This document shows positions 6,797-14,306 of a stretch of 15,044 nt of DNA, in pieces. Both the position numbers and the translations under genes were made by a program. The notes beneath the pieces are model-generated. The model was not told the DNA's origin and did no database searches. It saw only the letters and a list, made by a program, of their open reading frames with translations. How positions within the stretch are numbered: position 1 is the stretch's first letter; each line of letters starts with the position of its first letter. Source of the stretch: UBA9848 sp003454065 (GTDB taxonomy: Bacteria; Spirochaetota; Spirochaetia; Sphaerochaetales; Sphaerochaetaceae); contig CAMOXM010000030.1 in NCBI GenBank assembly GCA_946629155.1, positions 1 to 15,044 of the forward strand, in the 5' to 3' direction.

Positions 6797-6997
6797 GGGA
6801 CGCTTCTAAAAACCTCAGAGCCCGATTTCGCCCGATGCCTTTCGGGTCTGAAAAACGCCGCCAAAGGCATACTAATACATCAAACCTCAAAACATCCAAA
6901 TAATCACGATGGCGGCGTCCTTCCATGCTATGATGCATGGAATGGGCATGGCTTGACAGCCATGCCGAAAACAATACATTGCTTTCGAGGTGAAGTT
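6797..6997. other. Non-coding stretch rich in inverted repeats
   Basis: No credible gene on either strand. It holds an inverted repeat ATGCCTTT/AAAGGCAT (6835-6842 with 6863-6870), a short nested CCCGA/TCGGG (6831-6835 with 6842-6846), ACGCCGCC/GGCGGCGT (6855-6862 region with 6911-6918 region), and the paired hairpins at 6923-6966. None is followed by a T-run, so none is a clear terminator. Confidence 0.45.
6923..6966. repeat. Two adjacent hairpins that can re-pair with each other
   Basis: CCATGC-TATGAT-GCATGG (6923-6940) is followed after four bases by GGCATGGC-TTGACA-GCCATGCC (6945-6966). Both are perfect stems. The arm at 6923-6928 can instead pair with GCATGG at 6946-6951, and the arm at 6935-6940 with CCATGC at 6960-6965, so two alternative folds exist. 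TTGACA (6953-6958), in the loop of the second hairpin, could also be a -35 box, with TACATT 16 bases on (6975-6980). Confidence 0.5.
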
Positions 6998-7160
6998 ATG
7001 AATTCGACGCAGTTGGAACAAGGCGTTCGGTGGTTTTTGGAAAGATGGGCGGATGACGAAAACGGCCGTTTAAGATCGTTCGATCATTGCTATAGATTCT
7101 TTCATGCTTTATAAGGATTACAGGTTCCTTTACGGTATAGTGAGAATATTGGCGGAAAAG
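6998..7160 (+). pseudogene. Truncated small gene, probably internally deleted
   Basis: The ATG at 6998 has GAGG seven bases upstream and opens a 38-codon frame (MNSTQLEQGVRWFLERW ... FDHCYRFFHAL) that stops with TAA at 7112-7114. Protein-like sequence continues in the next frame from 7104 (LYKDYRFLYGIVRIL) and fades out before the end of the T4SS operon at 7259. The N-terminus resembles a small cytosolic protein family of unknown function common in gut bacteria, in which a hydrophobic segment normally separates these two parts. An internal deletion is therefore likely. This family recognition is from memory and weak. The 38-residue peptide could alternatively be a genuine small protein. Confidence 0.35.
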
Positions 7161-7258
7161 TCAGTTGAATTATCGAATGCTGATACGGAATACGGCATCG
7201 TTCTATCATTCACTCCGATTTTGCATGCACCTTATCGTTTTGCCTGCCTAGACTCTGG

Positions 7259-8749
7259 CTACCTTGCTTGCTCCGGCAGGCTAAGCGTCTTGCTTATGAG
7301 CATCCTGCATTCGGTTCCCGGCGGAATGGTTATGGTGGGCTGGCGATTGATGGTTTTCTGCATCAGCTCCACGGCAGGAGTCGTTACAGAGTCGGTTATG
7401 GTGTTCAGGACTACATCCGCGGTCTTGTCGCCGATGAAATCGGATAGCCCCAAGCTGGCGATGTCGATCATGCTGGACAGCAGCGATGTTCCGACAATCT
7501 GTCCGAAGTGGTTGTTAACGCTTCCTTCGTATCCCGAATGCCCCATGTTGTCGGTTCCTTGAAAGCCTGGGAGCGACATCACCAATCCGTCGCTTCTGAC
7601 AAGCGTCGTCCATGCGATCAGAATCCTTTGCTGTCCGTATGTGATTCGGCTGTCGTAGGTTGCTATCAATTTCGTTCCTTTGGCGATCAGCAGCTTGCTC
7701 CTGGTCAAAGTGTCGTATATGTTCACGTTGGTTTGGGCTATCACCTCCCCCGGAAGGTCGCTGTTGATGCCGGTTATCAATGTTATCGGCACTATGGTTC
7801 CGGGAGCGATGTCGCTCGTAGAGAGCAGATGGCTTTCATTGCTGGAATTTGCGAATTCCTTAAGGAATTTTCCTTTTTCCTCTTGGGAGTTCTGCTTCTC
7901 GTATTCGTTCTGCATCAGGCTCGCAGACAGAAAATCCGTGTCGAGAGATATGTAGTCGTCCGTCAGTTCCGATGGAGTATCGGCAGCATTTCGGGTGCTG
8001 CTGTCCAGCTTGTTTCCGTTCATGCCGGAATGTAATTGAAGTTTTACAAGGCTGGTCGCTTTCGGATTCGATTCCGTCGCGCTGTTTCCGTTTTGATATG
8101 GTACGGTTGCGCCATCTGAATTTTGCGGTTCGATGCCTTGGCTTTTTGTTTGATCTTCATTTGCAGTTTCTACAGCAGTTCCCCCTGCGGATCGCGACGC
8201 CCCGAGTATGAGTTTTTCCGATGCTCTTGTCTTTTCGCTCGTGCTGGTGGAATCGGGTGCTTTGCCGTTTTTGCTGCTGTTGCCGTTTTCGCTGATTTTC
8301 GATGGCGATAGGGCGTTTGAATTATAGCTGATGGCGTTTTCCACTTGAGGATTGGCAAGCATGAAACCATCGGATATCTCTGTCAGGGAATCGTTCAGGA
8401 AATGCCTGTCTTCGCTTGAGATGTCTTTGCTCTCGCTTCCATCTTGGCTGATGCTTGTTATAACGCCATCGCTATCTATTCGGAAGTTTTTGTTCTCATC
8501 GCTTGTGATTATTATGTTTCCGTAATCGTCGATGTAGAATGAGGCCTTGCTTTTCTGCAAGTAATTGAGCATTCTCCTCCGGTTCAGGAGATTGTCCGGC
8601 GCTGGCTGGAGGACAGGGGATTCATCTGCCGGAACCTTGGTTTTCCCGTTTGCTATCACTTTTCTTACGGATAATATCAGGACGGTAGCGAATGCGATGG
8701 ATGTAATTGCGATGAATATTTTTATCTTCCTGACGTCTATCATTTGCAT
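7259..8749 (-). CDS. virB10: Type IV secretion protein VirB10 (TrbI family)
   Basis: A 496-residue scaffold protein spanning the inner membrane and periplasm and forming the outer-membrane core pore of a T4SS. It has a short cytosolic start, one membrane helix (about 10-28) and a long periplasmic linker (about 30-310). The conserved VirB10/TrbI domain follows from about 315: PGTIVPITLITGINSDLPGEVIA, a YDTLTRSKLLIAKGTKLIATYDSRITYGQQRILIAW block and GHSGYEGSVNNH. A helical segment (GTSLLSSMIDIASLGL) fits the outer-membrane antenna, and the end is PTITIPPGTECRMLI. The linker is rich in Ser, Asn, Asp and Glu rather than the usual proline-rich stretch. The start at 8749 was chosen for AGGAG at 8758-8762; a nearer ATG at 8754 leads straight to a stop. 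The ribosome site overlaps the virB11 stop. It is the last gene of the operon. Confidence 0.96.
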   Translation of the reverse strand: MQMIDVRKIKIFIAITSIAFATVLILSVRKVIANGKTKVPADESPVLQPAPDNLLNRRRMLNYLQKSKASFYIDDYGNIIITSDENKNFRIDSDGVITSISQDGSESKDISSEDRHFLNDSLTEISDGFMLANPQVENAISYNSNALSPSKISENGNSSKNGKAPDSTSTSEKTRASEKLILGASRSAGGTAVETANEDQTKSQGIEPQNSDGATVPYQNGNSATESNPKATSLVKLQLHSGMNGNKLDSSTRNAADTPSELTDDYISLDTDFLSASLMQNEYEKQNSQEEKGKFLKEFANSSNESHLLSTSDIAPGTIVPITLITGINSDLPGEVIAQTNVNIYDTLTRSKLLIAKGTKLIATYDSRITYGQQRILIAWTTLVRSDGLVMSLPGFQGTDNMGHSGYEGSVNNHFGQIVGTSLLSSMIDIASLGLSDFIGDKTADVVLNTITDSVTTPAVELMQKTINRQPTITIPPGTECRMLISKTLSLPEQAR

Positions 8750-8760
8750 TTCATTTTCTC

Positions 8761-9705
8761 CTAAAAGGATGATGTCTCATTCAGCTCTTTTATTTCCCTG
8801 AGGTATCGTCTGCCGTTTTTGTCGAAATCGAGGTGCAGCGCTACATCCACGCTGTCTGCAATGATTTTGATTCCATCAGTCGCTGTAGCTTCGATAAGCA
8901 GATCCTCAAGCCGTCTGATGACATGCGATGATGATGTCGCATGTATTGTGAACATGCCTCCAGAATGGCCGGTTCTGAATGCTTTGAGCAATTCCATGGC
9001 GCTTTGCCCGTCTCTGGTTTCACCGTACAATATCCTGTCGGGATTCATGCGAAGGGCGGATTTCACTGCGTCGCGCCCCGAAAACACATCTTTTTTGGCG
9101 ATGATGCTCACGACATTGGGATGTCTGATGCTTATCTCTCTCGTTTCGTCCTCGATAGTTATTATCCTCTCGTTTGCGGGTATTTCATTCGCCAATGCGC
9201 AAAGCAAAGTGGTCTTGCCGCTGCCGGTCTGACCCGAAATCGCGATGTTCTTTCTTTCGATCGCAAAACGCCTGATGACGCGGGCTTGGTTTTCATCGAG
9301 CATTCCTTTTCGGACAAGAGAGGTTAGTGAATGAAAGTCGGAATTCGGAATCCTGATGGAGATGGAAATCCTATCGACAACAGGCGGTGTCAATATTTCC
9401 GCTCTATATCCGGATACGGGCAGGATGCATGAAATGCATGGAGAGTTTTCGTTCAGGTTCTGATTCGAGCAGCTGGCAAGCACGCATGCTATTCGTCGAA
9501 GCGTCTTCTCATTTGCGCTTACGATTGCTTTTCCGGACATTCCGCTGCTTGTAGCATAGTGGCAAGTTCCGTCCGGATTGAGCATTATGTCGGTGGAATC
9601 CGAAGGCATGTCCTTGAATAAACCGAGCAATTCATTTTCGCATTCTTCGAATATATCGCCCGAAGCTTTTGGAAACGCTTTTCGATAATCTCTATTCCCG
9701 ACCAT
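8761..9705 (-). CDS. virB11: Type IV secretion ATPase VirB11 (TrbB family)
   Basis: A 314-residue hexameric ATPase at the cytosolic base of the T4SS, thought to drive pilus assembly and substrate transfer. The N-terminal domain is followed by the RecA-like domain, with Walker A GQTGSGKTTL at about 157-166, the Glu/Asp-box region (IITIEDETREISIRHPN) at about 190-205, Walker B-region RMNPDRILYGETRDGQSAMELL at about 215-236, and the His box GHSGGMFTIHATSS at about 241-254. All motifs needed for ATP hydrolysis are present and length is normal. The ATG at 9705 has GAGG seven bases upstream and overlaps the end of virB6 by 14 bases. Its stop overlaps the ribosome site of virB10. This order (11 before 10) differs from the Agrobacterium vir operon. 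Confidence 0.97.
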   Translation of the reverse strand: MVGNRDYRKAFPKASGDIFEECENELLGLFKDMPSDSTDIMLNPDGTCHYATSSGMSGKAIVSANEKTLRRIACVLASCSNQNLNENSPCISCILPVSGYRAEILTPPVVDRISISIRIPNSDFHSLTSLVRKGMLDENQARVIRRFAIERKNIAISGQTGSGKTTLLCALANEIPANERIITIEDETREISIRHPNVVSIIAKKDVFSGRDAVKSALRMNPDRILYGETRDGQSAMELLKAFRTGHSGGMFTIHATSSSHVIRRLEDLLIEATATDGIKIIADSVDVALHLDFDKNGRRYLREIKELNETSSF

Positions 9706-11362
9706 CTCTAAGCCTCTGCAGTTGTTCGAATGCGGGTTTGTTGAATTCGTTGTTTTGGGTCATGAATCCGTTCTTCTCCATTTTCACGAGCTTTTCGATT
9801 TTTGCATCTCGTATCGCTCGATCCTTAATCATGCTTTCGGTGATGTTTTCCACGCCCTCGTTCATCAATTCTGTTTTGGCTGCCTCCATTCTTCCCGGAG
9901 TGGCTCTGACTGTCACCTCGCCGTATCTTGCTCCGTTCGACTGCTTTGCATTGTCGTTCGCTATTCTCTCAGACGTTTCCGGAACGTTTTTGTTCTGCGC
10001 CGAATGCTGTTTTGCATCTGCGCCTGATGATGCTTTTCCTGCTTTGCCAGATGCATTAGGATTGGAAGCATTGCCCGACGGGGTTGGCATTCCGCCGGTA
10101 GGGGAATACGGTTGCGGCATTCTTTTGCCATCGTTTTTCTTGTTTCCCAAAATCGCAGGCAGGGCGGCGCCAAGCGCAGCTATGCCGCCTCCGATTGCGC
10201 CGGAAATCAATGAGCTGCCTGTTTTCTCGGTTTCGCCGTTCACGGCGTTTATCATGGCATTCGGCGCTTTTAGGATCAGAAAGAAGATCACCAATGTCAT
10301 GAATATGCAGAAAATCACGGTGTTCGATGTGGAGGTTATCGAACCCTCCAGCTTTTCGACCGATTTCAACACTATGTTGGTAGCCATGTTCGCTATGAAG
10401 ATTCCAGCGAAGAGCTTCATGCCTTGGAGAACCAGCGAGCGCATTATTTTCCTTATGCTCGAGATATTGAGTTCAGACAGCGTGCATACTGGAATCACTA
10501 TGTATGCGGAAAGCAGGATTACGAACATTTCGGCATACCAGAATATTATCATCATCATTATGTACAAAAACGGCAACGAGATGATGAGCTCGCCTATGTT
10601 GACCGTCAGGTGGGGTATTAGCGTCGGAAGCGTGTATCCTCCTATGCGAACCTTTTCGATGCTGAGTATGTTTTTGCAAAAGGCAAGGGAGTCCAGCACA
10701 TCGCTCGGCATGTATTCGAATATTTTCGAGGAAGTCGGATCTGCTCGCCTATATGCGGAGGATACGGCGTTTCCCATTGATGCGAACAAGTTTATCACGG
10801 CTCTTCCCATCAGCGGCATGACAGACAGGAAAGCCAGCGTGAAGACGAACACGATCAATTTCGAGACGGCGCGCTGGAAAACGCCTCCATTGCCCGATAG
10901 GAAGCTTTTTATTCCAAGTATCAAGCATTCGATGCATAGCAGAACCGCCAGCAATCTGCCGAGAAACGAATTGGAGCCGATAGGCAGAAAGGAAAGGTTC
11001 TTGTCGAGGAAATCCGCAGCGAAGCCTCTGCTTCCGCTTCTCGATATGAGTCCGGCTATGCTCGGCGACAGGCTCTCGTATATGCTTGTCAGAACATTGT
11101 CCGAGATGGCTCCGACTAACGTGAGAAAAGCGGAATTGCTTTCGCTTTCGGTCAGCGTTCCGTCGTTCAGCAGTTCCTCGAGCATTTGCGAAGCTTTTCT
11201 CTCGTTTTCCATTTTCGTCTTGTTGCTATCGCCTGTCAGAATGGACAATGGCGAGGAATATGCTGCGGTCGGAAGGAGAAGCAGCGATGCGACGAGCACG
11301 ATGAATATCAGGGCGATCGGCAAACCTGGATTCTGAAGTTTTCGGAGGTTTCCTCTATGCAT
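9692..11362 (-). CDS. virB6: Type IV secretion inner-membrane protein VirB6/TrbL
   Basis: A 556-residue polytopic protein expected to form part of the inner-membrane channel. A signal-like hydrophobic segment (about 15-35, ending PTAAYSS) is followed by a soluble loop of about 100 residues. Hydrophobic helices then lie near 133-153, 165-190, 250-290 (two), 315-335 and 350-370, and a Gly/Ala-rich segment near 388-408. The extended last ~145 residues begin with a Pro/Asn/Ala/Lys-rich linker and end in a charged, helical module (RMEAAKTELMNEGV ... EQLQRLRDGRE). This long tail resembles extended VirB6/TrbL forms. It starts at the ATG 11360-11362, overlapping the virB4 stop by 8 bases. The assignment follows from topology and position between virB4 and virB11, since this family is poorly conserved in sequence. 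Confidence 0.87.
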   Translation of the reverse strand: MHRGNLRKLQNPGLPIALIFIVLVASLLLLPTAAYSSPLSILTGDSNKTKMENERKASQMLEELLNDGTLTESESNSAFLTLVGAISDNVLTSIYESLSPSIAGLISRSGSRGFAADFLDKNLSFLPIGSNSFLGRLLAVLLCIECLILGIKSFLSGNGGVFQRAVSKLIVFVFTLAFLSVMPLMGRAVINLFASMGNAVSSAYRRADPTSSKIFEYMPSDVLDSLAFCKNILSIEKVRIGGYTLPTLIPHLTVNIGELIISLPFLYIMMMIIFWYAEMFVILLSAYIVIPVCTLSELNISSIRKIMRSLVLQGMKLFAGIFIANMATNIVLKSVEKLEGSITSTSNTVIFCIFMTLVIFFLILKAPNAMINAVNGETEKTGSSLISGAIGGGIAALGAALPAILGNKKNDGKRMPQPYSPTGGMPTPSGNASNPNASGKAGKASSGADAKQHSAQNKNVPETSERIANDNAKQSNGARYGEVTVRATPGRMEAAKTELMNEGVENITESMIKDRAIRDAKIEKLVKMEKNGFMTQNNEFNKPAFEQLQRLRDGRE

Positions 11363-13691
11363 TGTTCATGAGCCTCTTTCTGATGGAATCCGGAGTGGTG
11401 AGGTATTCGAGCTGGCTTTGCATGTCGAAGTCAACTATGACGGCTGTGCCTTCCTGCAGGACAATGGGGTGAAAATCGGGGAGCGATGGCAGGATTTCGA
11501 GCAGATGTTCGCTCAATCCTATTTTGCGGTAGTTGTCCGCTTCGACTTTGTTCAACGCGCTTGCATCCTTGAATAGAATTCTTGTTTGCGAATTGCTCAT
11601 GATGGTTTCGCAAATATGGGTGCCGACTATGTCTTGGAGGTTGGTGATGGAAAATACGACATCTGCGTTCTTTTTCCTAAGAGTTTTCATCCATTCCTCG
11701 AAGAAGGAAGCGAACAATTCGTTTTTCAGGACTTTCCAGCCTTCGTCTATTATGAGAAGAGTGGGCGAGGATTCGTTGAAGGCCCTTTCGAGCCTTGAGA
11801 GCAGATATACGAAAAAAGGCGCGGAGACATTTTTCTGAGATACGCCGTTTTGAAGGATTTTGTTAGTTTCTATCATCGTCAGCCGCCCGATTTTCTTCAG
11901 GCTGTCGCAGTCGCTGTCGAAAAGCGATTCGTATTCGCCGCCTGCGATATAAGGCGAAAGCGCGCTGAGAAGCGCGCTGGATTTGTTGCGTCCTCTTATG
12001 ACGTGATATAGCATCGTAAGTGTCTCTTTTCCGTTTTCCAGGAGATGCAGCGCATTTGCGCATTCCTCTCGCTGTATTGCGGTGAAGGGGATTTCCTGCG
12101 AAAAGCAAATCGACCTTATGAACTCCAGACAGCCGGACATGTTGCTCCCGGCGTTTTCCAAGGGTTGGAATTTCGTGGTGTCGGCGAGCGGGTAATGAAA
12201 ATCTCCGCCGTTTTCGCTTACCATTCTGTATGAAGACAGATCTCTGTCAATTATGATCACGCGCGATTGGGGGTATTTGAGCCATTGCGCGGCTAAAAGC
12301 GAAATCAGGGCCGATTTGCCGCTTCCGGTAGGACCTGTTATGAAAGTATGGCCTTTTCGACCTTCGCTTCCAGAAAGCGAGAAATGATAGACGCTGCCAT
12401 CCGTGTTTCTGGCGTATATGAACGGAACGTCGCTTTTTGTCCTTTCCTTTAGCAAGGCGGAGTGCGGGCTTCCTTGCGATAGGGCGGTAAGATGCAGCAT
12501 GTCGGCGAAGTTTTCGCTCAAGATAAAGAACGGATCGTACATCCTTTTGGCGCCTGCGATCATGGACAGGAAGCACAAGCTGTTGCCTATTCTCTCGCTT
12601 TTAAGCAGCAATCCTTGCTTCTGAAACGCTTTTTTCATGGCGGATATTCTGTTTTCCAGGTTATCCTCGCTGCTGTCGGCAAGACATATCGAAACCTGGC
12701 AAAGGCCTGATGTCCATCCTTTTTCGCTCATGGCAAACAGAGCTTCATCGCATTGCTTCTTTCCGACCAATGCGGAGCGGCTGAAATCATCGGATACATC
12801 TTCTTTCGCGATGTCGCTTCTTATGTATTTCATCACTGAAAAGAGAGAGTTCTTATATGCTTTCTTCTTGTGCTCGACGATTTTTTCGGATTCGGTCTTG
12901 TCGTAGCATTTGTATTTCACGACCATTCTGAATTCGCTATCTGTGTGAGCGCAGAAGCCGAACAAATCGGGCTGGGTGCAGGAAGGCAGGGCGGTTACCG
13001 TCAGGCAAGACACGTATTTTCTTTCTCGTGCGCCGATAGCAAGCGGCACGTTTCTCAAATCGTATTCTTCGCAAATCAGGCAATCCGAAACGGTCGCACG
13101 GCTTTTTGCGAATTTGATTTCGACTTCATTCAGATCCAAGGAGTATTTGAGAAAGCGCAGCAGTTTCTCGTACTTCAGGGCAAGGCAGGTGCAATCGGCA
13201 TTGGCGAGAGCTATCGACAGCGACTGCATTGTTCGGCAGAACTCTTCGAAGTCCTCGTGCGTCACCACAGCGGATGGACTCGCGTTTCGCTTCACGATTG
13301 TCATGTAGAGGTCGTTAGAGTAGCAATTGTATCCGCCGAATGATTCTTTCCTGCGCCTTTCTATCTCCCTTGCGCTTCCGGTCATGCTGTTTTCGCAGGA
13401 TGCGTATTCGAAGTTTTTCCTCATCCTTCGCCATTCGAAGTTGATTTCATATCCGGCTCTTAATGTCGGGATGAAGGAGGAGAGCGCGTTTCTTCTTCGT
13501 ATTGCCGTATCGTAGAGGAGGTATATGTCGTTGGCTTCGAGCTTTATGCATGCCATGAGGCTGCCGTCTGATTGCTGAAGCACGCTGCCTTGGAATTCCC
13601 GTCCGGCAACCGATAGGGATGCAAGCTCCTTGTCGTCGAGAATTTCGTTATAGCATATTTCGTTTTTTATTATCTCATGGCAGGATCGCAT
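11355..13691 (-). CDS. virB4: Type IV secretion ATPase VirB4 (TrbE/CagE family)
   Basis: A 778-residue ATPase of typical family length, attached to the inner membrane and needed for pilus assembly and substrate transport. The N-terminal CagE/TrbE/VirB domain occupies about 1-400. The RecA-like domain has Walker A GPTGSGKSALI at about 450-460, a RVIIIDRDLSSYRMV strand soon after, Walker B TLLIIDEGWKVL at about 645-655, and the following MKTLRKKNADVVFSITNLQDIV and SNSQTRILFKDAS family blocks. No damage is seen. The ATG at 13691 has GGAGAAG about six bases upstream and overlaps the end of virB3 by 17 bases. The final codons overlap virB6. This is the best-conserved protein of the operon and its strongest identifier. 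Confidence 0.98.
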   Translation of the reverse strand: MRSCHEIIKNEICYNEILDDKELASLSVAGREFQGSVLQQSDGSLMACIKLEANDIYLLYDTAIRRRNALSSFIPTLRAGYEINFEWRRMRKNFEYASCENSMTGSAREIERRRKESFGGYNCYSNDLYMTIVKRNASPSAVVTHEDFEEFCRTMQSLSIALANADCTCLALKYEKLLRFLKYSLDLNEVEIKFAKSRATVSDCLICEEYDLRNVPLAIGARERKYVSCLTVTALPSCTQPDLFGFCAHTDSEFRMVVKYKCYDKTESEKIVEHKKKAYKNSLFSVMKYIRSDIAKEDVSDDFSRSALVGKKQCDEALFAMSEKGWTSGLCQVSICLADSSEDNLENRISAMKKAFQKQGLLLKSERIGNSLCFLSMIAGAKRMYDPFFILSENFADMLHLTALSQGSPHSALLKERTKSDVPFIYARNTDGSVYHFSLSGSEGRKGHTFITGPTGSGKSALISLLAAQWLKYPQSRVIIIDRDLSSYRMVSENGGDFHYPLADTTKFQPLENAGSNMSGCLEFIRSICFSQEIPFTAIQREECANALHLLENGKETLTMLYHVIRGRNKSSALLSALSPYIAGGEYESLFDSDCDSLKKIGRLTMIETNKILQNGVSQKNVSAPFFVYLLSRLERAFNESSPTLLIIDEGWKVLKNELFASFFEEWMKTLRKKNADVVFSITNLQDIVGTHICETIMSNSQTRILFKDASALNKVEADNYRKIGLSEHLLEILPSLPDFHPIVLQEGTAVIVDFDMQSQLEYLTTPDSIRKRLMNNA

Positions 13692-13932
13692 GTTCTTCTC
13701 CGGGAAGTTTCATGATGAGCTTGATTATTTCCACCCATTCCCTTTCCCGCATGTTCAGCATAGCTATCGTCAGGTGGAGGGCGAGCATGAAGGCGACAAT
13801 CCAATAAGCGTGGATGACGAAAAGGGCGAACCCGATGCAGACCGCTTCGAGCGACACGAATTTGTTTGAAACGCCGAGGACGGCCTTGTCGCGGCAAAGC
13901 TTGTCGTAAAACGGAGTGAGATACTCATGCAT
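13675..13932 (-). CDS. virB3: Type IV secretion protein VirB3 (TrbD family)
   Basis: An 85-residue inner-membrane protein that pairs with VirB4. It has the usual short N-terminus with a Thr-Pro turn (EYLTPFYDKLCRDKAVLGV), one or two hydrophobic helices between about 27 and 60 (VSLEAVCIGFALFVIHAYWIV, AFMLALHLTIAML) and a short charged tail. Its size and its place between virB2 and virB4 are standard. Its start codon ATG (13930-13932) overlaps the virB2 stop in the 8-base string ATGCATGA, so it is probably translated by coupling. Confidence 0.87.
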   Translation of the reverse strand: MHEYLTPFYDKLCRDKAVLGVSNKFVSLEAVCIGFALFVIHAYWIVAFMLALHLTIAMLNMREREWVEIIKLIMKLPGEEHAILP

Positions 13933-14293
13933 GGAACGCCCCCAATGCTTCGAATGTAAACGAAATGCTGTTGGGCAGAATGAATCCGCTGATCGCTGAT
14001 GCCCCGCCTATGAAGATTCCGCCGACTGCTACTTTTCCAACGGTTTTTTTTACGGATTCCGGTATGTTGTCGCTGAAAAAGATGACGATTCCTTGCGCGA
14101 TGAGTGCCAGAACTAATATTATGGTTCCTGCATATCTCAAAATATTTTGTATTTCCTTGAGCGGCGAGAAGATTTCATCGTATCCGCTTGCCGCATGCGC
14201 TTGAAGCGAAAGCAGCGACATCGATGACGCAAGCAATATGCGCTTGATTTTGCCTCGAAGATGCTTTTTGTTCTTCGAAATGCTATTGTTCAT
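13925..14293 (-). CDS. virB2: Type IV secretion pilin VirB2 (TrbC family)
   Basis: A 122-residue pre-pilin. It has a long basic start (MNNSISKNKKHLRGKIKR), a hydrophobic signal core and a likely signal-peptidase site AHA|ASG after residue 34, leaving a mature protein of about 88 residues. The mature form has two hydrophobic helices (YAGTIILVLALIAQGIVIFF and VAVGGIFIGGASAISGFIL) separated by a short polar, lysine-containing loop, as in VirB2/TrbC pilins. The start was placed at the ATG 14291-14293 because AAGGAGG lies eight bases upstream. An in-frame TTG six bases earlier would sit too close to that site. Confidence 0.87.
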   Translation of the reverse strand: MNNSISKNKKHLRGKIKRILLASSMSLLSLQAHAASGYDEIFSPLKEIQNILRYAGTIILVLALIAQGIVIFFSDNIPESVKKTVGKVAVGGIFIGGASAISGFILPNSISFTFEALGAFHA

Positions 14294-14306
14294 AAGCAAT
14301 TCCTCC

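Noticed and set aside
6855..6918. ACGCCGCC...GGCGGCGT read as a rho-independent terminator
   Set aside because: The loop is about 50 bases, and there is only a short T-run on the minus strand after the stem; too weak to call.
7190..7258. Terminator after virB10
   Set aside because: A partly repetitive ATACGGAATACGG string is present, but no stable stem followed by T-residues was found.
7104..7562. Plus-strand open frame of 152 codons
   Set aside because: From 7259 on it is antisense to the conserved end of virB10; only its first ~20 codons look protein-like and are treated as part of a remnant.
9669..11336. A 555-codon open frame on the plus strand antisense to virB6
   Set aside because: It mirrors virB6 almost exactly and its protein has odd composition (Ser/Phe/Met-rich, no recognisable domain). 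virB6 has the right topology and operon position.
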